From the NCBI RefSeq assembly GCF_022814865.1, contig NZ_JAKVRD010000008.1:1-64000 (forward strand): a stretch of 64,000 bases of DNA. Direction: 5' to 3'. The position numbers and the translations under genes were made by a program. How positions within the stretch are numbered: the stretch's first letter is position 1; every line of letters starts with the position of its first letter. The notes under the pieces were generated by a model. The model had not been told where the DNA came from. It ran no database searches and saw only the letters and a program-made list of their open reading frames with translations. Origin of the DNA: Shimia aestuarii. Lineage in GTDB: Bacteria; Pseudomonadota; Alphaproteobacteria; Rhodobacterales; Rhodobacteraceae. Positions 1 through 8,824 of the stretch are shown in pieces.

Positions 1-99
1 CGCCACGAGCGTCGGAATACCGATGCCGAGGTTCACATACATGCCGTCTTCGAGTTCCTGTGCCGCGCGTGCGGCCATCTGGTTACGGTCCCAAGCCAT
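1..99 (-). CDS. scoB: 3-oxoacid CoA-transferase subunit B (N-terminal fragment, cut by window edge)
   Basis: Only the first 33 codons are present, reading [16 protein letters not shown] followed by [16 protein letters not shown]. The stretch VNLGIGIPT is the hallmark N-terminus of the beta subunit of succinyl-CoA:3-ketoacid CoA-transferases, which exchange CoA between succinyl-CoA and acetoacetate in the cytoplasm. A strong AGGAGG ribosome-binding site lies just upstream of the ATG at 97-99. The nearby D-3-hydroxybutyrate dehydrogenase and acyl-CoA synthetase genes fit ketone-body or polyhydroxybutyrate catabolism. The A-subunit gene is not upstream; it may lie outside the window. The family call is firm, the exact substrate less so. 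Confidence 0.85.
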   Translation of the reverse strand, partial: MAWDRNQMAARAAQELEDGMYVNLGIGIPTLVA

Positions 100-362
100 G
101 GATCAAGCCTCCTCACGCGGACGGGTGTGCCGATAGGGGCGTGCACATCGAGACCGTTGTGATCGCTCCATTCCCGCCCCTCGCCAAGCGCGCTCGCCGG
201 GGCGCGGAATTGCTGGGTGATCGAGGGGGCCGTCGCGGGCATCGTGACGGCGATGGGATCGGGGTAGCGCGGCACATAGGGCGCAGAGGCCCCTTTGGGC
301 GGCAGCCCGCCGCTACAGGCGGCGAGGAGAAGCCCGAAGGCGGGGAACAGGGCCCGACGCAC
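33..362 (-). pseudogene. truncated M23-like lipoprotein overlapping scoB
   Basis: The reading frame starts with GTG at 362, 11 bases after the bdhA stop. It encodes a lipoprotein signal (MRRALFPAFGLLLAAC, lipobox LAAC), a Pro-rich stretch, then SDHNGLDVHAPIGTPVR. That last piece resembles the first metal-binding motif of M23 peptidases (HxGxDxxAPxGTPV). The usual downstream HxH motif is absent. The frame instead runs through the ribosome-binding site and first 22 codons of scoB in another frame and stops at 33. A complete M23 domain is about twice this size, so I read it as a 3'-truncated gene. It could also be a real short lipoprotein; the M23 assignment rests on one motif. Confidence 0.5.
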
Positions 363-373
363 CGCCCCCGCCC

Positions 374-1177
374 CTATTGCGCGGTCCAGCCGCCATCGAC
401 GGGAATCGAGGTTCCCGTGATGTTATGGGCGACCGGGTTGCAGAGCCAGAGCGCGAGCGCGCCGATCTCCGAAGGGTCCGAGGTACGTTGCGAGGGCTGT
501 TTCTCGGAGAGGAGTTCCGCGATCCCGGCATCCCGGTCGCCGCCATGCGCGGCGGCGCGGGCTTCGATCTGGGGTTCGATGATCGCGGTTTCGGTCCAGC
601 CGGGGCAGATGCAGTTGACGGTCACACCGCCCGCCGCTTTGGTCCCTTGGTTGGCATACTCGAGCGCGGCGACGCGGCTTAGACCGACGAGGCCAAACTT
701 AGCGGCGCAATAGGGGGCTTTTTCCTTGGAGGCGACAAGACCATGCACCGAGGCGATATTGATCACCCGGCCAAAGCCGCGTTCGGCCATGCCGGGCATG
801 GCGGCCTGCATGGTGTGGAACGCCGCCGAAAGGTTGATCGCAAGGATCGCGTCCCATTTCTCGGCAGGCATGTCGGCGAGGGCGGCGGTATGCTGGATAC
901 CGGCGTTGTTGACGAGGATGTCGGCCCCGCCCCATGCGGCGATGTCGTCCATCATGGCGGAGATCGCGGCCGGGTCACGCATATCGGCGTCAAAGAAGCG
1001 GGTCTCTGGCGCGCCCTTGGCGTCGAGCACGCGGCAGGTCGCGGCGCCCTCTTCGGCGGTGGCAAGGCCATGCACGGCGATCCGCGCGCCCGCACCTGCC
1101 AGAGCTTCTGCGATGGCGAGGCCGATGCCCTGGACCGAGCCGGTCACGAGGGCGGTTTTTCCTTTGAGGTCGGTCAT
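374..1177 (-). CDS. bdhA: D-3-hydroxybutyrate dehydrogenase (SDR family)
   Basis: The 267-residue protein is a classical short-chain dehydrogenase. The nucleotide-binding glycine motif is VTGSVQGIG at residues 11-19, NNAG lies at about 90-93, and the catalytic triad reads S143, Y156, K160 (ASVHG, then YCAAK). It closely resembles the 3-hydroxybutyrate dehydrogenases that interconvert D-3-hydroxybutyrate and acetoacetate with NAD(H) in the cytoplasm. Its start overlaps the stop of the upstream acyl-CoA synthetase by 4 bases (ATGA), which implies translational coupling. The CoA-transferase gene further downstream would activate the acetoacetate formed. Family membership is certain; the substrate is inferred from similarity and context. 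Confidence 0.87.
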   Translation of the reverse strand: MTDLKGKTALVTGSVQGIGLAIAEALAGAGARIAVHGLATAEEGAATCRVLDAKGAPETRFFDADMRDPAAISAMMDDIAAWGGADILVNNAGIQHTAALADMPAEKWDAILAINLSAAFHTMQAAMPGMAERGFGRVINIASVHGLVASKEKAPYCAAKFGLVGLSRVAALEYANQGTKAAGGVTVNCICPGWTETAIIEPQIEARAAAHGGDRDAGIAELLSEKQPSQRTSDPSEIGALALWLCNPVAHNITGTSIPVDGGWTAQ

Positions 1178-2685
1178 TCCTGTTCCTCCAGTTTGCTGCG
1201 CAGCTCGGTCTTCAAGACCTTACCGTAGTTGTTCTTGGGCAGTTCCTCCAAGGCGAAATAGGCCTTGGGGCGTTTGAAGCGGGCGATCTGGTCGAGGCAA
1301 TGGGCGTCAAGCGCGGCGGCGTCCATCTCTCCGTTGCAGACCACGAAGGCGACCACATCCTCGCCCCATTCGGGATGGGGACGGCCAATGACCGAAACCT
1401 CGCGCACAGATGGGTGCAGCAGAAGCGCCTCTTCGACTTCGCGGGGGTAGATATTGGTACCGCCGGAGATGATGACATCCTTGGAGCGGTCCTTGAGCGT
1501 CAGGTAGCCGCCCGCGTCGAGCGTCCCCATGTCGCCGGTCATCAGCCAGCCATCGACCACCGTCTTGGCCGTGGCTTCGGGGTTTTGCCAATAGCCTGCC
1601 ATGATCGCATCGCCGCGCACCATGATCTCGCCGACCTCACCCGCCGGGAGCGGAGTGCCGTCCGCGTCGCCAATCGCAACCTCGACCACGGATTGCGCGC
1701 GGCCCACGGAGGCAAGGCGCGCTTGCCAGTCGGGATGGGTGCGGTCGGCCACTTCTTCGCGCGTGAGCGCCGTGATGCACATGGGGCATTCGCCCTGACC
1801 GTAAATCTGTACGAAGATCGGGCCGAAATGGTCGACCGCCTCGACGATATCGGCGACATACATCGGCCCGCCGCCATAAACGATGGTGCGCAGGCCCTCG
1901 CCGCTTTCGCCTGTGGCTTTGGCGGTGTCGGTCATGCGTTTGACCATGGTGGGGGCGGCGAACATGTGGACGCGGGCGTGATGGCGCGCGAGGTCGAAAA
2001 TCTCGGCCTCGTCAAAGCCGCCAGAAACGGGCGTCACATGGCGCGCGCCCTTGAGGACATGCATCAGGTTGTAGATACCCGCACCATGGCTCATCGGGGC
2101 GGCGTAGAGGGCGGTGTCCTCGCCCGTGACCTCGTCCACATCCGCGAAATAGCTCAGCGCCATGGCGTGCAGCATGCGGTTGGTGATGGTGACGCCCTTG
2201 GGGCGCCCCGTGGTGCCGGAGGTGTAGAAGAGCCAAGAGAGGTCTTCGGGGCCGCGCGGCACGATGGTGTCGAGCGGGGCATGGGCAAGCGCGGCTTCGA
2301 AGTCGGTGCCGGTTACGTCATGGCAGGGAATGTCGCTCACCGTGACAAGCCCCTCGTGCAGGCCCGGCGACGTAAAACAGCGCGCTGCGCCTGCATTGTC
2401 GAGAATCCATGCGGCTTCGCGCGCGTGAAGTTTGGCATTGATCGGAACGACGGCGGCCCCTGCGGCCCAGACCCCGTATTGCGCGACGAGGTATTGCGGC
2501 AGGTTCTTCAGGAATAGACCGACCCGGTCGCCGGGCCCGACGCCCGCAGCCTTGAGCCAGCCCGCGACGGCCATGGCGCGGGCGTAGAACTCGCCATAGG
2601 TCGCATCAAGGTCGCGTCCGTGAAAAAGCGCCGGGCGTTCGGGCGCAGCTTTGGCCACCCGCTCCAGCCATTGTGCCAGGTTCAT
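1174..2685 (-). CDS. AMP-dependent acyl-CoA synthetase (ANL superfamily)
   Basis: This 503-residue protein has the full architecture of ANL acyl-CoA ligases. The AMP-binding loop YTSGTTGRPKG lies at residues 154-164, followed by the YGQGE motif, GWLMTGDMG, and the C-terminal lysine segment NNYGKVLKTEL. It should adenylate a carboxylic acid and transfer it to CoA in the cytoplasm. The substrate cannot be read from sequence; short- or medium-chain acids, or acetoacetate, would fit the coupled bdhA gene. It is the first gene of a minus-strand operon, and a PAS-LuxR regulator gene starts divergently about 110 bases away. Confidence 0.85.
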   Translation of the reverse strand: MNLAQWLERVAKAAPERPALFHGRDLDATYGEFYARAMAVAGWLKAAGVGPGDRVGLFLKNLPQYLVAQYGVWAAGAAVVPINAKLHAREAAWILDNAGAARCFTSPGLHEGLVTVSDIPCHDVTGTDFEAALAHAPLDTIVPRGPEDLSWLFYTSGTTGRPKGVTITNRMLHAMALSYFADVDEVTGEDTALYAAPMSHGAGIYNLMHVLKGARHVTPVSGGFDEAEIFDLARHHARVHMFAAPTMVKRMTDTAKATGESGEGLRTIVYGGGPMYVADIVEAVDHFGPIFVQIYGQGECPMCITALTREEVADRTHPDWQARLASVGRAQSVVEVAIGDADGTPLPAGEVGEIMVRGDAIMAGYWQNPEATAKTVVDGWLMTGDMGTLDAGGYLTLKDRSKDVIISGGTNIYPREVEEALLLHPSVREVSVIGRPHPEWGEDVVAFVVCNGEMDAAALDAHCLDQIARFKRPKAYFALEELPKNNYGKVLKTELRSKLEEQE

Positions 2686-2797
2686 GTTGTCCCCTCCTCC
2701 TGTGTGGGCCGAGAGTTACCCTTGGGCGGTGCGCGGGGGCAATTCGTAGAAATACTCGGCCCTTGGCCTCCCCCGCGCTTCGGTGCATGGTGCGTGG

Positions 2798-3340
2798 ATG
2801 GAGCTTGATGCGATTGCCTTTGATTTCGCGCCCGTGGGGCTTGCCGTGCTGGAGAACCGGATCATCCGGCGCTGTAACACGGCCTTTGGGGAGATGTTCC
2901 GGCAAGACCCGAAGGATTGCGAGGGCGTGTCGCTTGGCGAGTTCTATGCCAGCGAGGAGGATTTCCAGACCATTGGTGAACGCGGCCTTGCCGTCATGCG
3001 CGAGACCGGGCGCTATCATGACGAGCGCGTCATGCGGCGGCGTGACGGGGCGTTGTTCTGGTGCCGGGTGCGGGGGCAGTCGCTCACGCCGGAAAACCCG
3101 TTTCAGCGCGGCATCTGGTCCTTTGCGGACCTGTCGGAAGAGCGCCCCATTGTCGAGCTGACCCAGCGCGAGCGGGAAGTGGCGATCCTGACCTGCCGGG
3201 GTCTCACGAGCAAGGAGGTCGGGCTCGAGCTTGGCCTCAGCTATCGCACTGTCGAGGAATACCGCGCGCGTCTGTTGCGCAAGTTCGGGGCGCGCAAGCT
3301 TGCAGAGCTTGTGGCCAAACTCTCGGGTATGCCGCTCTAG
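2798..3340 (+). CDS. PAS domain / LuxR-type HTH transcriptional regulator
   Basis: About 180 residues. The N-terminal two thirds is a PAS-like sensor fold (GLAVLENRIIRRCNTAFGEM, later RRRDGALFWCRVRG). The C-terminal 60 residues are a LuxR/GerE helix-turn-helix (LTQREREVAILTCRGLTSKE, then GLSYRTVEEYRARLLRKFGA). I chose the ATG at 2798; an in-frame GTG at 2783 would add five residues, and neither has a clear ribosome-binding site. The gene is divergent from the acyl-CoA synthetase-bdhA operon, so it may control that operon. The sensed signal is unknown. There is no receiver domain, so it is not a typical two-component regulator. Confidence 0.8.
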   Translation: MELDAIAFDFAPVGLAVLENRIIRRCNTAFGEMFRQDPKDCEGVSLGEFYASEEDFQTIGERGLAVMRETGRYHDERVMRRRDGALFWCRVRGQSLTPENPFQRGIWSFADLSEERPIVELTQREREVAILTCRGLTSKEVGLELGLSYRTVEEYRARLLRKFGARKLAELVAKLSGMPL

Positions 3341-3493
3341 CAAAAACAGGCTTGGACATGAGGCCGAAAAGACCCATGTTAACGTGAACACCTGCGCTTT
3401 TCACCTGCGCGGTTCTGCCATATAAGGCCGACCCAGGGGAAACCAAAAAGACTCAACACGCGCGCATCGAAGCGCTGCAGAGGATCGACACAG

Positions 3494-3994
3494 ATGAGCA
3501 AAAAGAACCACGACACCGACGTTGCCTTTATTCAGGCCCTTGCAGAGCTTCTGCGGGAGAACGATCTCACGGAACTCGAAGTGATGCGCGAATATGGCCA
3601 GGACGACAGCCTGAACGTGCGCGTGAGCCGTCAGACCCAAGTCGCCGCGAGCGTCGTGGCACAGGCACCCGTGGCCGCCGCACCGGCGGCAGCCCCCGTC
3701 GCGGCCCCGGCCGCCGCGCCCGCCGCAGCCGCCCCGGCAGAGGACGACCCGGCCAACCACCCCGGCGCCGTGATCTCGCCGATGGTTGGCACGGTCTACC
3801 TTCAGGGCGAGCCGGGCGCACCGGCCTTCGTCAGCGTCGGTGACAAGGTCTCCGAAGGCGACACGCTTCTGATCGTTGAAGCCATGAAGACCATGAACCA
3901 CATTCCCGCTCCCAAGGCTGGCACCGTCAAGCGCATCCTCGTGGGCGACGGCGACTCGGTCGAATACGGCGCGCCGCTGGTCATCCTCGAATAA
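3494..3994 (+). CDS. accB: biotin carboxyl carrier protein of acetyl-CoA carboxylase
   Basis: The 166-residue protein carries biotin for acetyl-CoA carboxylase, the first committed step of fatty-acid synthesis. The N-terminal helical region (1-45) is followed by a flexible Ala/Pro-rich linker (about 50-83) and a biotinyl domain ending in [11 protein letters not shown], with the biotinylated lysine at K132. The residue after the lysine is threonine where most carriers have methionine (EAMKTMN rather than EAMKMMN). accC follows 10 bases downstream, the usual accBC operon. The 153-base spacer upstream must hold the promoter. Confidence 0.95.
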   Translation: MSKKNHDTDVAFIQALAELLRENDLTELEVMREYGQDDSLNVRVSRQTQVAASVVAQAPVAAAPAAAPVAAPAAAPAAAAPAEDDPANHPGAVISPMVGTVYLQGEPGAPAFVSVGDKVSEGDTLLIVEAMKTMNHIPAPKAGTVKRILVGDGDSVEYGAPLVILE

Positions 3995-4004
3995 GGGCGT
4001 GGCC

Positions 4005-5357
4005 ATGTTTGACAAAATCCTGATCGCCAACCGCGGAGAGATCGCCCTGCGCGTCATCCGTGCGTGCCGCGAAATGGGCATCCAGAGCGTTGCCGTGCAC
4101 TCGACCGCCGATTCCGACGCCATGCACGTGCGCATGGCCGACGAGAGCGTCTGTATCGGCCCGCCTTCGAGCACCGAGAGCTATCTCAACATGGCATCGG
4201 TGATTGCCGCCTGTGAGGTCACCGGTGCGCAAGCGATCCACCCCGGCTATGGCTTTCTGTCGGAGAACGCCAATTTCGTGCAGATCATCGAGGATCACGG
4301 CCTGACCTTTATCGGCCCGACCGCGGAACACATCCGCGTCATGGGCGACAAGATCACCGCCAAGGACACGATGAAAGCGCTTGGCGTGCCCTGTGTGCCC
4401 GGCTCCGAGGGCGGCGTGCCCGACCTCGATGCGGCGCTCAAGATCGGCGAAGAGTTCGGCTATCCGGTCATCATCAAGGCCACCGCCGGCGGCGGCGGCA
4501 AGGGGATGAAGGTCGCCCACACCGCAGAAGAGATGAAATCCGCGTTCCAGACCGCACGTGCGGAAGGCAAGGCGAATTTCGGCAACGACGAAGTCTATAT
4601 CGAGAAATACCTCACCACGCCGCGCCATATCGAGATTCAGGTCTTTGGGGACGGCAAGGGCAACGCGGTGCATCTTGGCGAGCGGGACTGTTCGCTCCAG
4701 CGCCGTCACCAGAAGGTTTTCGAAGAGGCCCCCGGCCCTTGTATCTCGGAAGAGGAACGCGCGCGGATCGGTAAGATCTGTGCCGACGCTGTCGCCAAGA
4801 TCAACTATATCGGCGCGGGCACAATCGAGTTCCTTTACGAGAATGGCGAGTTCTATTTCATCGAGATGAACACCCGCCTTCAGGTCGAACACCCGGTGAC
4901 CGAAGCGATCTTTGGCGTCGACCTCGTGCGCGAACAAATTCGCGTCGCCGAGGGCCTGCCGATGTCGTTCACACAGGACGATCTTGCGATCAATGGCCAC
5001 GCGATCGAGGTCCGGATCAACGCCGAGCGCCTGCCGAATTTCGCCCCCTGCCCCGGCAGGATCACGCAATACCACGCCCCCGGCGGGCTTGGTGTGCGGA
5101 TGGATTCGGCGCTTTATGATGGCTATTCGATCCCGCCCTACTATGACTCGCTCATTGGCAAACTCATCGTGCATGGGCGCGACCGGGCCGAAGCGCTGGC
5201 GCGGCTCAACCGGGCGCTTGGCGAGATCATCATCGACGGGATCGATACCACGCTGCCGTTGTTTGCCGCCCTGCTTCAGGAAGACTCGATCCATAGCGGC
5301 GAGTACAACATCCATTGGCTCGAACATTGGCTCGAGTCGAACATGGCCGATGGCTGA
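4005..5357 (+). CDS. accC: acetyl-CoA carboxylase biotin carboxylase subunit
   Basis: The 450-residue protein begins MFDKILIANRGEIALRVIRA, the canonical biotin carboxylase N-terminus. It has an ATP-grasp domain with the glycine-rich loop KATAGGGGKGMK and the signature FIEMNTRLQVEHPVTE. It carboxylates the biotin on AccB with ATP and bicarbonate. I chose the ATG at 4005 because it gives the conserved N-terminus; an in-frame GTG at 3999 is possible. Its stop overlaps the start of aat (TGATG), so the three genes accB, accC and aat look translationally linked. Confidence 0.96.
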   Translation: MFDKILIANRGEIALRVIRACREMGIQSVAVHSTADSDAMHVRMADESVCIGPPSSTESYLNMASVIAACEVTGAQAIHPGYGFLSENANFVQIIEDHGLTFIGPTAEHIRVMGDKITAKDTMKALGVPCVPGSEGGVPDLDAALKIGEEFGYPVIIKATAGGGGKGMKVAHTAEEMKSAFQTARAEGKANFGNDEVYIEKYLTTPRHIEIQVFGDGKGNAVHLGERDCSLQRRHQKVFEEAPGPCISEEERARIGKICADAVAKINYIGAGTIEFLYENGEFYFIEMNTRLQVEHPVTEAIFGVDLVREQIRVAEGLPMSFTQDDLAINGHAIEVRINAERLPNFAPCPGRITQYHAPGGLGVRMDSALYDGYSIPPYYDSLIGKLIVHGRDRAEALARLNRALGEIIIDGIDTTLPLFAALLQEDSIHSGEYNIHWLEHWLESNMADG

Positions 5358-6010
5358 TGAGCGACGGCGCGCCTGAGACGGAGATCACACCGTCTCTTCT
5401 CATGCGCGCCTACGCCAGCGGCGTATTTCCCATGTCCGAACACCGCGACGACCCAGAGATTTTCTGGGTCGATCCGGTGATGCGCGGGGTGTTTCCGCTC
5501 GACGGCTTCCATATCTCCCGTTCGCTTGCCAAGGCGATCCGTCGGGCCGACTATGAGGTCACGCTCGATGCGGATTTCGAAGGGGTGCTCAGCGCCTGTG
5601 CCGACCGGACAGACACTTGGATCAACGCGCCGATCCACGCCCTCTACACAGAGCTGCATCTCCGCCAACAGGCCCATTCCATCGAGGTGTGGCGCGAAGG
5701 ACGCCTGATCGGTGGGGTTTATGGTGTCGTGCTTGGGCGCGCCTTTTTCGGGGAAAGCATGTTCTCGCGCGCCCGCGACGCCTCAAAGATCGCGCTGGCC
5801 TGGCTTGTCGATCACCTGCGTCGCTGTGGCTATGTGCTTTTTGATACGCAATTCATCACGCCGCATCTCGCCTCGCTTGGGGCGATCGAGATTCCCCGCG
5901 CCGCGTATCGCGCGGCACTGGCCGAGGCGCTCGAGGTGGATGCGGATTTCTACTCGGTCTCGCCGGATTCGGCGGCGGGTGTCTTGCAGCGCAGCACCCA
6001 AACGTCATAG
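5357..6010 (+). CDS. aat: leucyl/phenylalanyl-tRNA--protein transferase
   Basis: The 217-residue protein transfers Leu or Phe from aminoacyl-tRNA to the N-terminus of proteins starting with Arg or Lys, marking them for ClpAP under the N-end rule. Family motifs are visible: LLMRAYASGVFPMSE, WVDPVMRGVFPLDGFHISRS, LIGGVYGVVLGRAFFGESMF and FDTQFITPHLASLGA. The ATG shares a base with the accC stop codon, indicating coupling. Its last 61 bases overlap the convergent DUF2155 gene on the opposite strand. The location beside accC recurs in this bacterial group as far as I recall. Confidence 0.95.
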   Translation: MSDGAPETEITPSLLMRAYASGVFPMSEHRDDPEIFWVDPVMRGVFPLDGFHISRSLAKAIRRADYEVTLDADFEGVLSACADRTDTWINAPIHALYTELHLRQQAHSIEVWREGRLIGGVYGVVLGRAFFGESMFSRARDASKIALAWLVDHLRRCGYVLFDTQFITPHLASLGAIEIPRAAYRAALAEALEVDADFYSVSPDSAAGVLQRSTQTS

Positions 6011-6468
6011 CGCGCGTGGTCCAGCGCCGAGAGCGCCGGGGATGAGGCGATCATCCAGCCTTGGAAGACTGGCGGCTCGGACGCTTCCTCGCCGCTATAG
6101 ATCGTCAGAAACGCAAAGGCCTCACCGGCGGCGTTGTCCTCGGGGTGGCGACATTCGGCAAGATCAACGCGCAGGTCGCCGAACATCACGCTATAGCCGT
6201 TGTCCAAGGTGAAATCGACGGTCTTGCCGTTGAGCTTGTCAAGGCCGCGCAGTTGAGCGCCGGTGCCGGTCACCACAGGCGTGACCAGTTCCGAAGTCAC
6301 GCGCCCGAGGTCTTCTTCCAGCGGTGAGAGGGAAAAGACCTCGCGGTCGGGCTGTTCGATGATGACGGGCGGCTCTGTCGGATCGAGCGATTCGACAGTG
6401 ATCGACTGCGCCGCGAGCGGCGTCGCGAGGATCAGCGGCAAAAGCGACAGGGCGGTCCGGCGGATCAC
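5950..6468 (-). CDS. DUF2155 domain-containing periplasmic protein
   Basis: The 172-residue protein has a cleavable signal peptide (MIRRTALSLLPLILATPLAAQ). The C-terminal part contains features of the DUF2155 family: LRGLDKLNGKTVDFTL, then GYSVMFGDLRVDLAECRHPEDN, EAFAFLTIY, VFQGWMIASSPALSALDHARYDVWVLRC. The biochemical role of this family is unknown to me. It is the last gene of the NDUFA12-mlaD-DUF2155 run, overlapping mlaD by 4 bases (ATGA). Its C-terminal coding region overlaps the 3' end of aat by 61 bases, tail to tail. Confidence 0.85.
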   Translation of the reverse strand: MIRRTALSLLPLILATPLAAQSITVESLDPTEPPVIIEQPDREVFSLSPLEEDLGRVTSELVTPVVTGTGAQLRGLDKLNGKTVDFTLDNGYSVMFGDLRVDLAECRHPEDNAAGEAFAFLTIYSGEEASEPPVFQGWMIASSPALSALDHARYDVWVLRCKTPAAESGETE

Positions 6469-6914
6469 TCGTCGTCCCCGCCAGTCACGAATTTCATCAG
6501 CAGGCCGACCAGGCTCACCGCGCTTTGCGTGTCCTCGATCTCGGCGCCTTCTTCGAAATTGAAGGGCGACCCCCCCGGCAGGATCTCGACGAAGTTGCCG
6601 CCAAGGAGGCCCTCGGAAGAGATCACCACGGCGCTGTCGTCAGGCAGGATGATGCCGTCCTTGATGGTGAATTCGGTATCGGCGCGGAAGGTCTGGGGGT
6701 TGAGCGAGATGCCCGTGACCGAGCCGATCTTGACCCCCGCAAGGCGCACATCCGTGCCGACCGTCACCCCCTCGAGCGAGCGGAAGGAGGCCGAGAGCGG
6801 GTAGCCCGCATTGCCCGACGAGACGCCGGTAAACTGGCTCGCGTAGATGAGAAACCCTGCAGCGACCGCCACAACGGCGGCCCCAACGGTCACTTCTGTG
6901 CGGTGGGCAGACAT
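6465..6914 (-). CDS. mlaD: outer-membrane lipid asymmetry protein MlaD (MCE domain)
   Basis: A 149-residue protein with one N-terminal membrane anchor (VTVGAAVVAVAAGFLIYASQ) followed by a single MCE domain (YPLSASFRSLEGVTVGTDVR, later IKDGIILPDDSAVVISSEGLLGGNFVEI). MlaD forms the periplasmic substrate-binding hexamer of the MlaFEDB phospholipid transporter. I place the start at MSAHRTEV because this gives the usual short cytoplasmic leader. The mlaF and mlaE genes are not in this window, so mlaD is separated from its partners and placed between an NDUFA12-like gene and a DUF2155 gene. Confidence 0.87.
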   Translation of the reverse strand: MSAHRTEVTVGAAVVAVAAGFLIYASQFTGVSSGNAGYPLSASFRSLEGVTVGTDVRLAGVKIGSVTGISLNPQTFRADTEFTIKDGIILPDDSAVVISSEGLLGGNFVEILPGGSPFNFEEGAEIEDTQSAVSLVGLLMKFVTGGDDE

Positions 6915-6933
6915 ATCGCGCGTGTTCCCTTGG

Positions 6934-7317
6934 TTATTCCGGCACCCAGGCTTCGTAGTCCCGGCGGTCGGCCGGAGCGCCCTTGCGGATCGACCCGGCG
7001 GGCGCATAGGCCATCGCCGTCCCGGTCAGGTTCTCCACATGCGGTTTTTCCCAAGCCTTGTGCGGCAGCGGTTTTTCCGACGGGATCTCGTCAAAGGTGC
7101 GATGCAGCCAGCCATGCCAATCGGCACTGATGCGGCTTGCCTCGGCCTCGCCGTTGAAGATCACCCAGCGCTTGGAATCATCCTTGGTGTGGTAATAGAC
7201 GTTGCCCTGATCATCTTCGCCGACCTTGATGCCCTTGCGACGGGTAAAAAGACGGGTGTTGAGGGTCGCCCCGTTCCACCAGGTGAAGATGCCGTTGATC
7301 GTGCTCAGAATGCCCAT
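6934..7317 (-). CDS. NADH:ubiquinone oxidoreductase accessory subunit, NDUFA12 family
   Basis: The 127-residue protein begins [20 protein letters not shown]. It contains the family pattern [42 protein letters not shown] and a C-terminal [10 protein letters not shown]. This is the bacterial relative of complex I subunit B17.2/NDUFA12, a supernumerary subunit kept by alphaproteobacteria and mitochondria. It is expected on the cytoplasmic peripheral arm of complex I. The start ATG (7315-7317) gives the conserved N-terminus. It lies 19 bases upstream of mlaD in the same direction and is probably cotranscribed. The nuo genes are elsewhere. Confidence 0.9.
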   Translation of the reverse strand: MGILSTINGIFTWWNGATLNTRLFTRRKGIKVGEDDQGNVYYHTKDDSKRWVIFNGEAEASRISADWHGWLHRTFDEIPSEKPLPHKAWEKPHVENLTGTAMAYAPAGSIRKGAPADRRDYEAWVPE

Positions 7318-7418
7318 GTTCGTCTCCGATGGTCTGCACCCGATATGCCGCAAATTGGATCGGAGGTCCAGTCAGTAGACCACCCGGACAGCACCTTCCC
7401 GCCTTGCACCGCGCGACA

Positions 7419-8681
7419 TCAGCCCGCGGTGGCGGATTCCTTGTCGGCCTCGGCATGGATCATCAGCGGCGCGGCCTCCGAGGTCACGGCCTCTTCGTTC
7501 ACAACCACTTCCTTGACGCTCTCCATCGCGGGCAGTTCGAACATGGTGTCGAGAAGGATATCCTCGAGGATAGACCGCAGGCCACGGGCGCCTGTCTTGC
7601 GCTGAATGGCGCGCTTGGCGATCGCCTTGAGCGCATCATCGGTAAAGGTCAGGGCCGCATCTTCAAGCTCGAACAGGCGCTGATACTGCTTCACAAGCGC
7701 GTTCTTCGGCTCGGTCAGGATCGTCACAAGCGCATCCTCGTCGAGATCCTCGAGCGTCGCCAGAACCGGCAGACGACCGACAAATTCCGGGATCAGGCCG
7801 AATTTCAAAAGATCTTCCGGCTCGAGCTCTTTGAAGAGTTCGCCCACACCGCGATCGTCATTGTCGCGCACATCGGCGCCAAAGCCCATCGCCGAGCCCT
7901 TGCCACGCTGCGCGATGATCTTGTCGAGACCGGCAAAGGCCCCGCCACAGATGAAGAGGATGTTGGTGGTGTCGACCTGAAGGAATTCCTGCTGCGGATG
8001 CTTGCGTCCGCCCTGCGGCGGCACGGAGGCGACAGTACCCTCCATGAGCTTCAAGAGCGCCTGCTGCACCCCCTCGCCCGAGACATCGCGGGTGATCGAG
8101 GGGTTTTCCGACTTACGGGTGATCTTGTCGACCTCGTCGATATAGACGATGCCGCGCTGTGCGCGCTCGACGTTATATTCCGACGCCTGCAACAGCTTGA
8201 GAATGATGTTCTCCACATCCTCGCCGACATAGCCCGCCTCGGTGAGCGTCGTGGCATCGGCCATGGTAAAGGGCACATCAAGGATGCGCGCCAATGTCTG
8301 CGCCAGCAGCGTCTTACCACAGCCCGTCGGACCGATCAGAAGGATGTTCGATTTCGAAAGCTCGATATCGCCACTCTTTTGCGCGTGGTTGAGACGCTTG
8401 TAATGGTTGTGCACCGCGACCGAGAGCACACGCTTGGCCATCGCCTGACCGATCACGTAATCGTCGAGCACATCGCAGATCTCCTGCGGCGTCGGCACGC
8501 CTTCAGACGCCTTGAGGCCGCTCGACTTGGTCTCTTCGCGGATAATGTCCATGCAAAGTTCAACGCATTCATCACAGATGAACACGGTCGGCCCGGCAAT
8601 CAGTTTGCGTACCTCGTGCTGGCTCTTGCCGCAGAAGCTGCAATAGAGGGTGTTCTTGCTGTCACCGGAGTTGTTCGACAT
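7419..8681 (-). CDS. clpX: ATP-dependent Clp protease ATP-binding subunit ClpX
   Basis: The 420-residue AAA+ unfoldase has the N-terminal zinc-binding domain with cysteines C14, C17, C36 and C39 (CSFC and CDEC). Walker A is GPTGCGKT at 117-124, with a VYIDEVDKI Walker B and the pore region GYVGEDVEN. It unfolds tagged substrates and threads them into ClpP. clpP lies upstream on the same strand with a 143-base gap containing a hairpin, so clpX may have its own promoter as well as read-through from clpP. Confidence 0.97.
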   Translation of the reverse strand: MSNNSGDSKNTLYCSFCGKSQHEVRKLIAGPTVFICDECVELCMDIIREETKSSGLKASEGVPTPQEICDVLDDYVIGQAMAKRVLSVAVHNHYKRLNHAQKSGDIELSKSNILLIGPTGCGKTLLAQTLARILDVPFTMADATTLTEAGYVGEDVENIILKLLQASEYNVERAQRGIVYIDEVDKITRKSENPSITRDVSGEGVQQALLKLMEGTVASVPPQGGRKHPQQEFLQVDTTNILFICGGAFAGLDKIIAQRGKGSAMGFGADVRDNDDRGVGELFKELEPEDLLKFGLIPEFVGRLPVLATLEDLDEDALVTILTEPKNALVKQYQRLFELEDAALTFTDDALKAIAKRAIQRKTGARGLRSILEDILLDTMFELPAMESVKEVVVNEEAVTSEAAPLMIHAEADKESATAG

Positions 8682-8788
8682 GTCCTACCTTTCGGTCCCC
8701 CGCGATAAATGCCGGGGGCAATCTGCGTCGCGTCTTCGTCTCACCCAAGTCTAAGGCAGCTTGAAACGGGCTACAATGGGCGAATTTA

Positions 8789-8818
8789 GCGCCCCTCGAA
8801 CGGCTGTCCAAGGGGCGC
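8789..8818 (-). terminator. hairpin between clpP and clpX
   Basis: The inverted repeat GCGCCCCT (8789-8796) and AGGGGCGC (8811-8818) forms a perfect 8-bp stem with a 14-base loop. On the minus strand it follows clpP and is followed by TAAATT, a poor U-tract. It is probably a partial terminator or an mRNA-stabilising stem that sets the ratio of clpP to clpX transcripts. Confidence 0.55.
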
Positions 8819-8824
8819 AAACCC

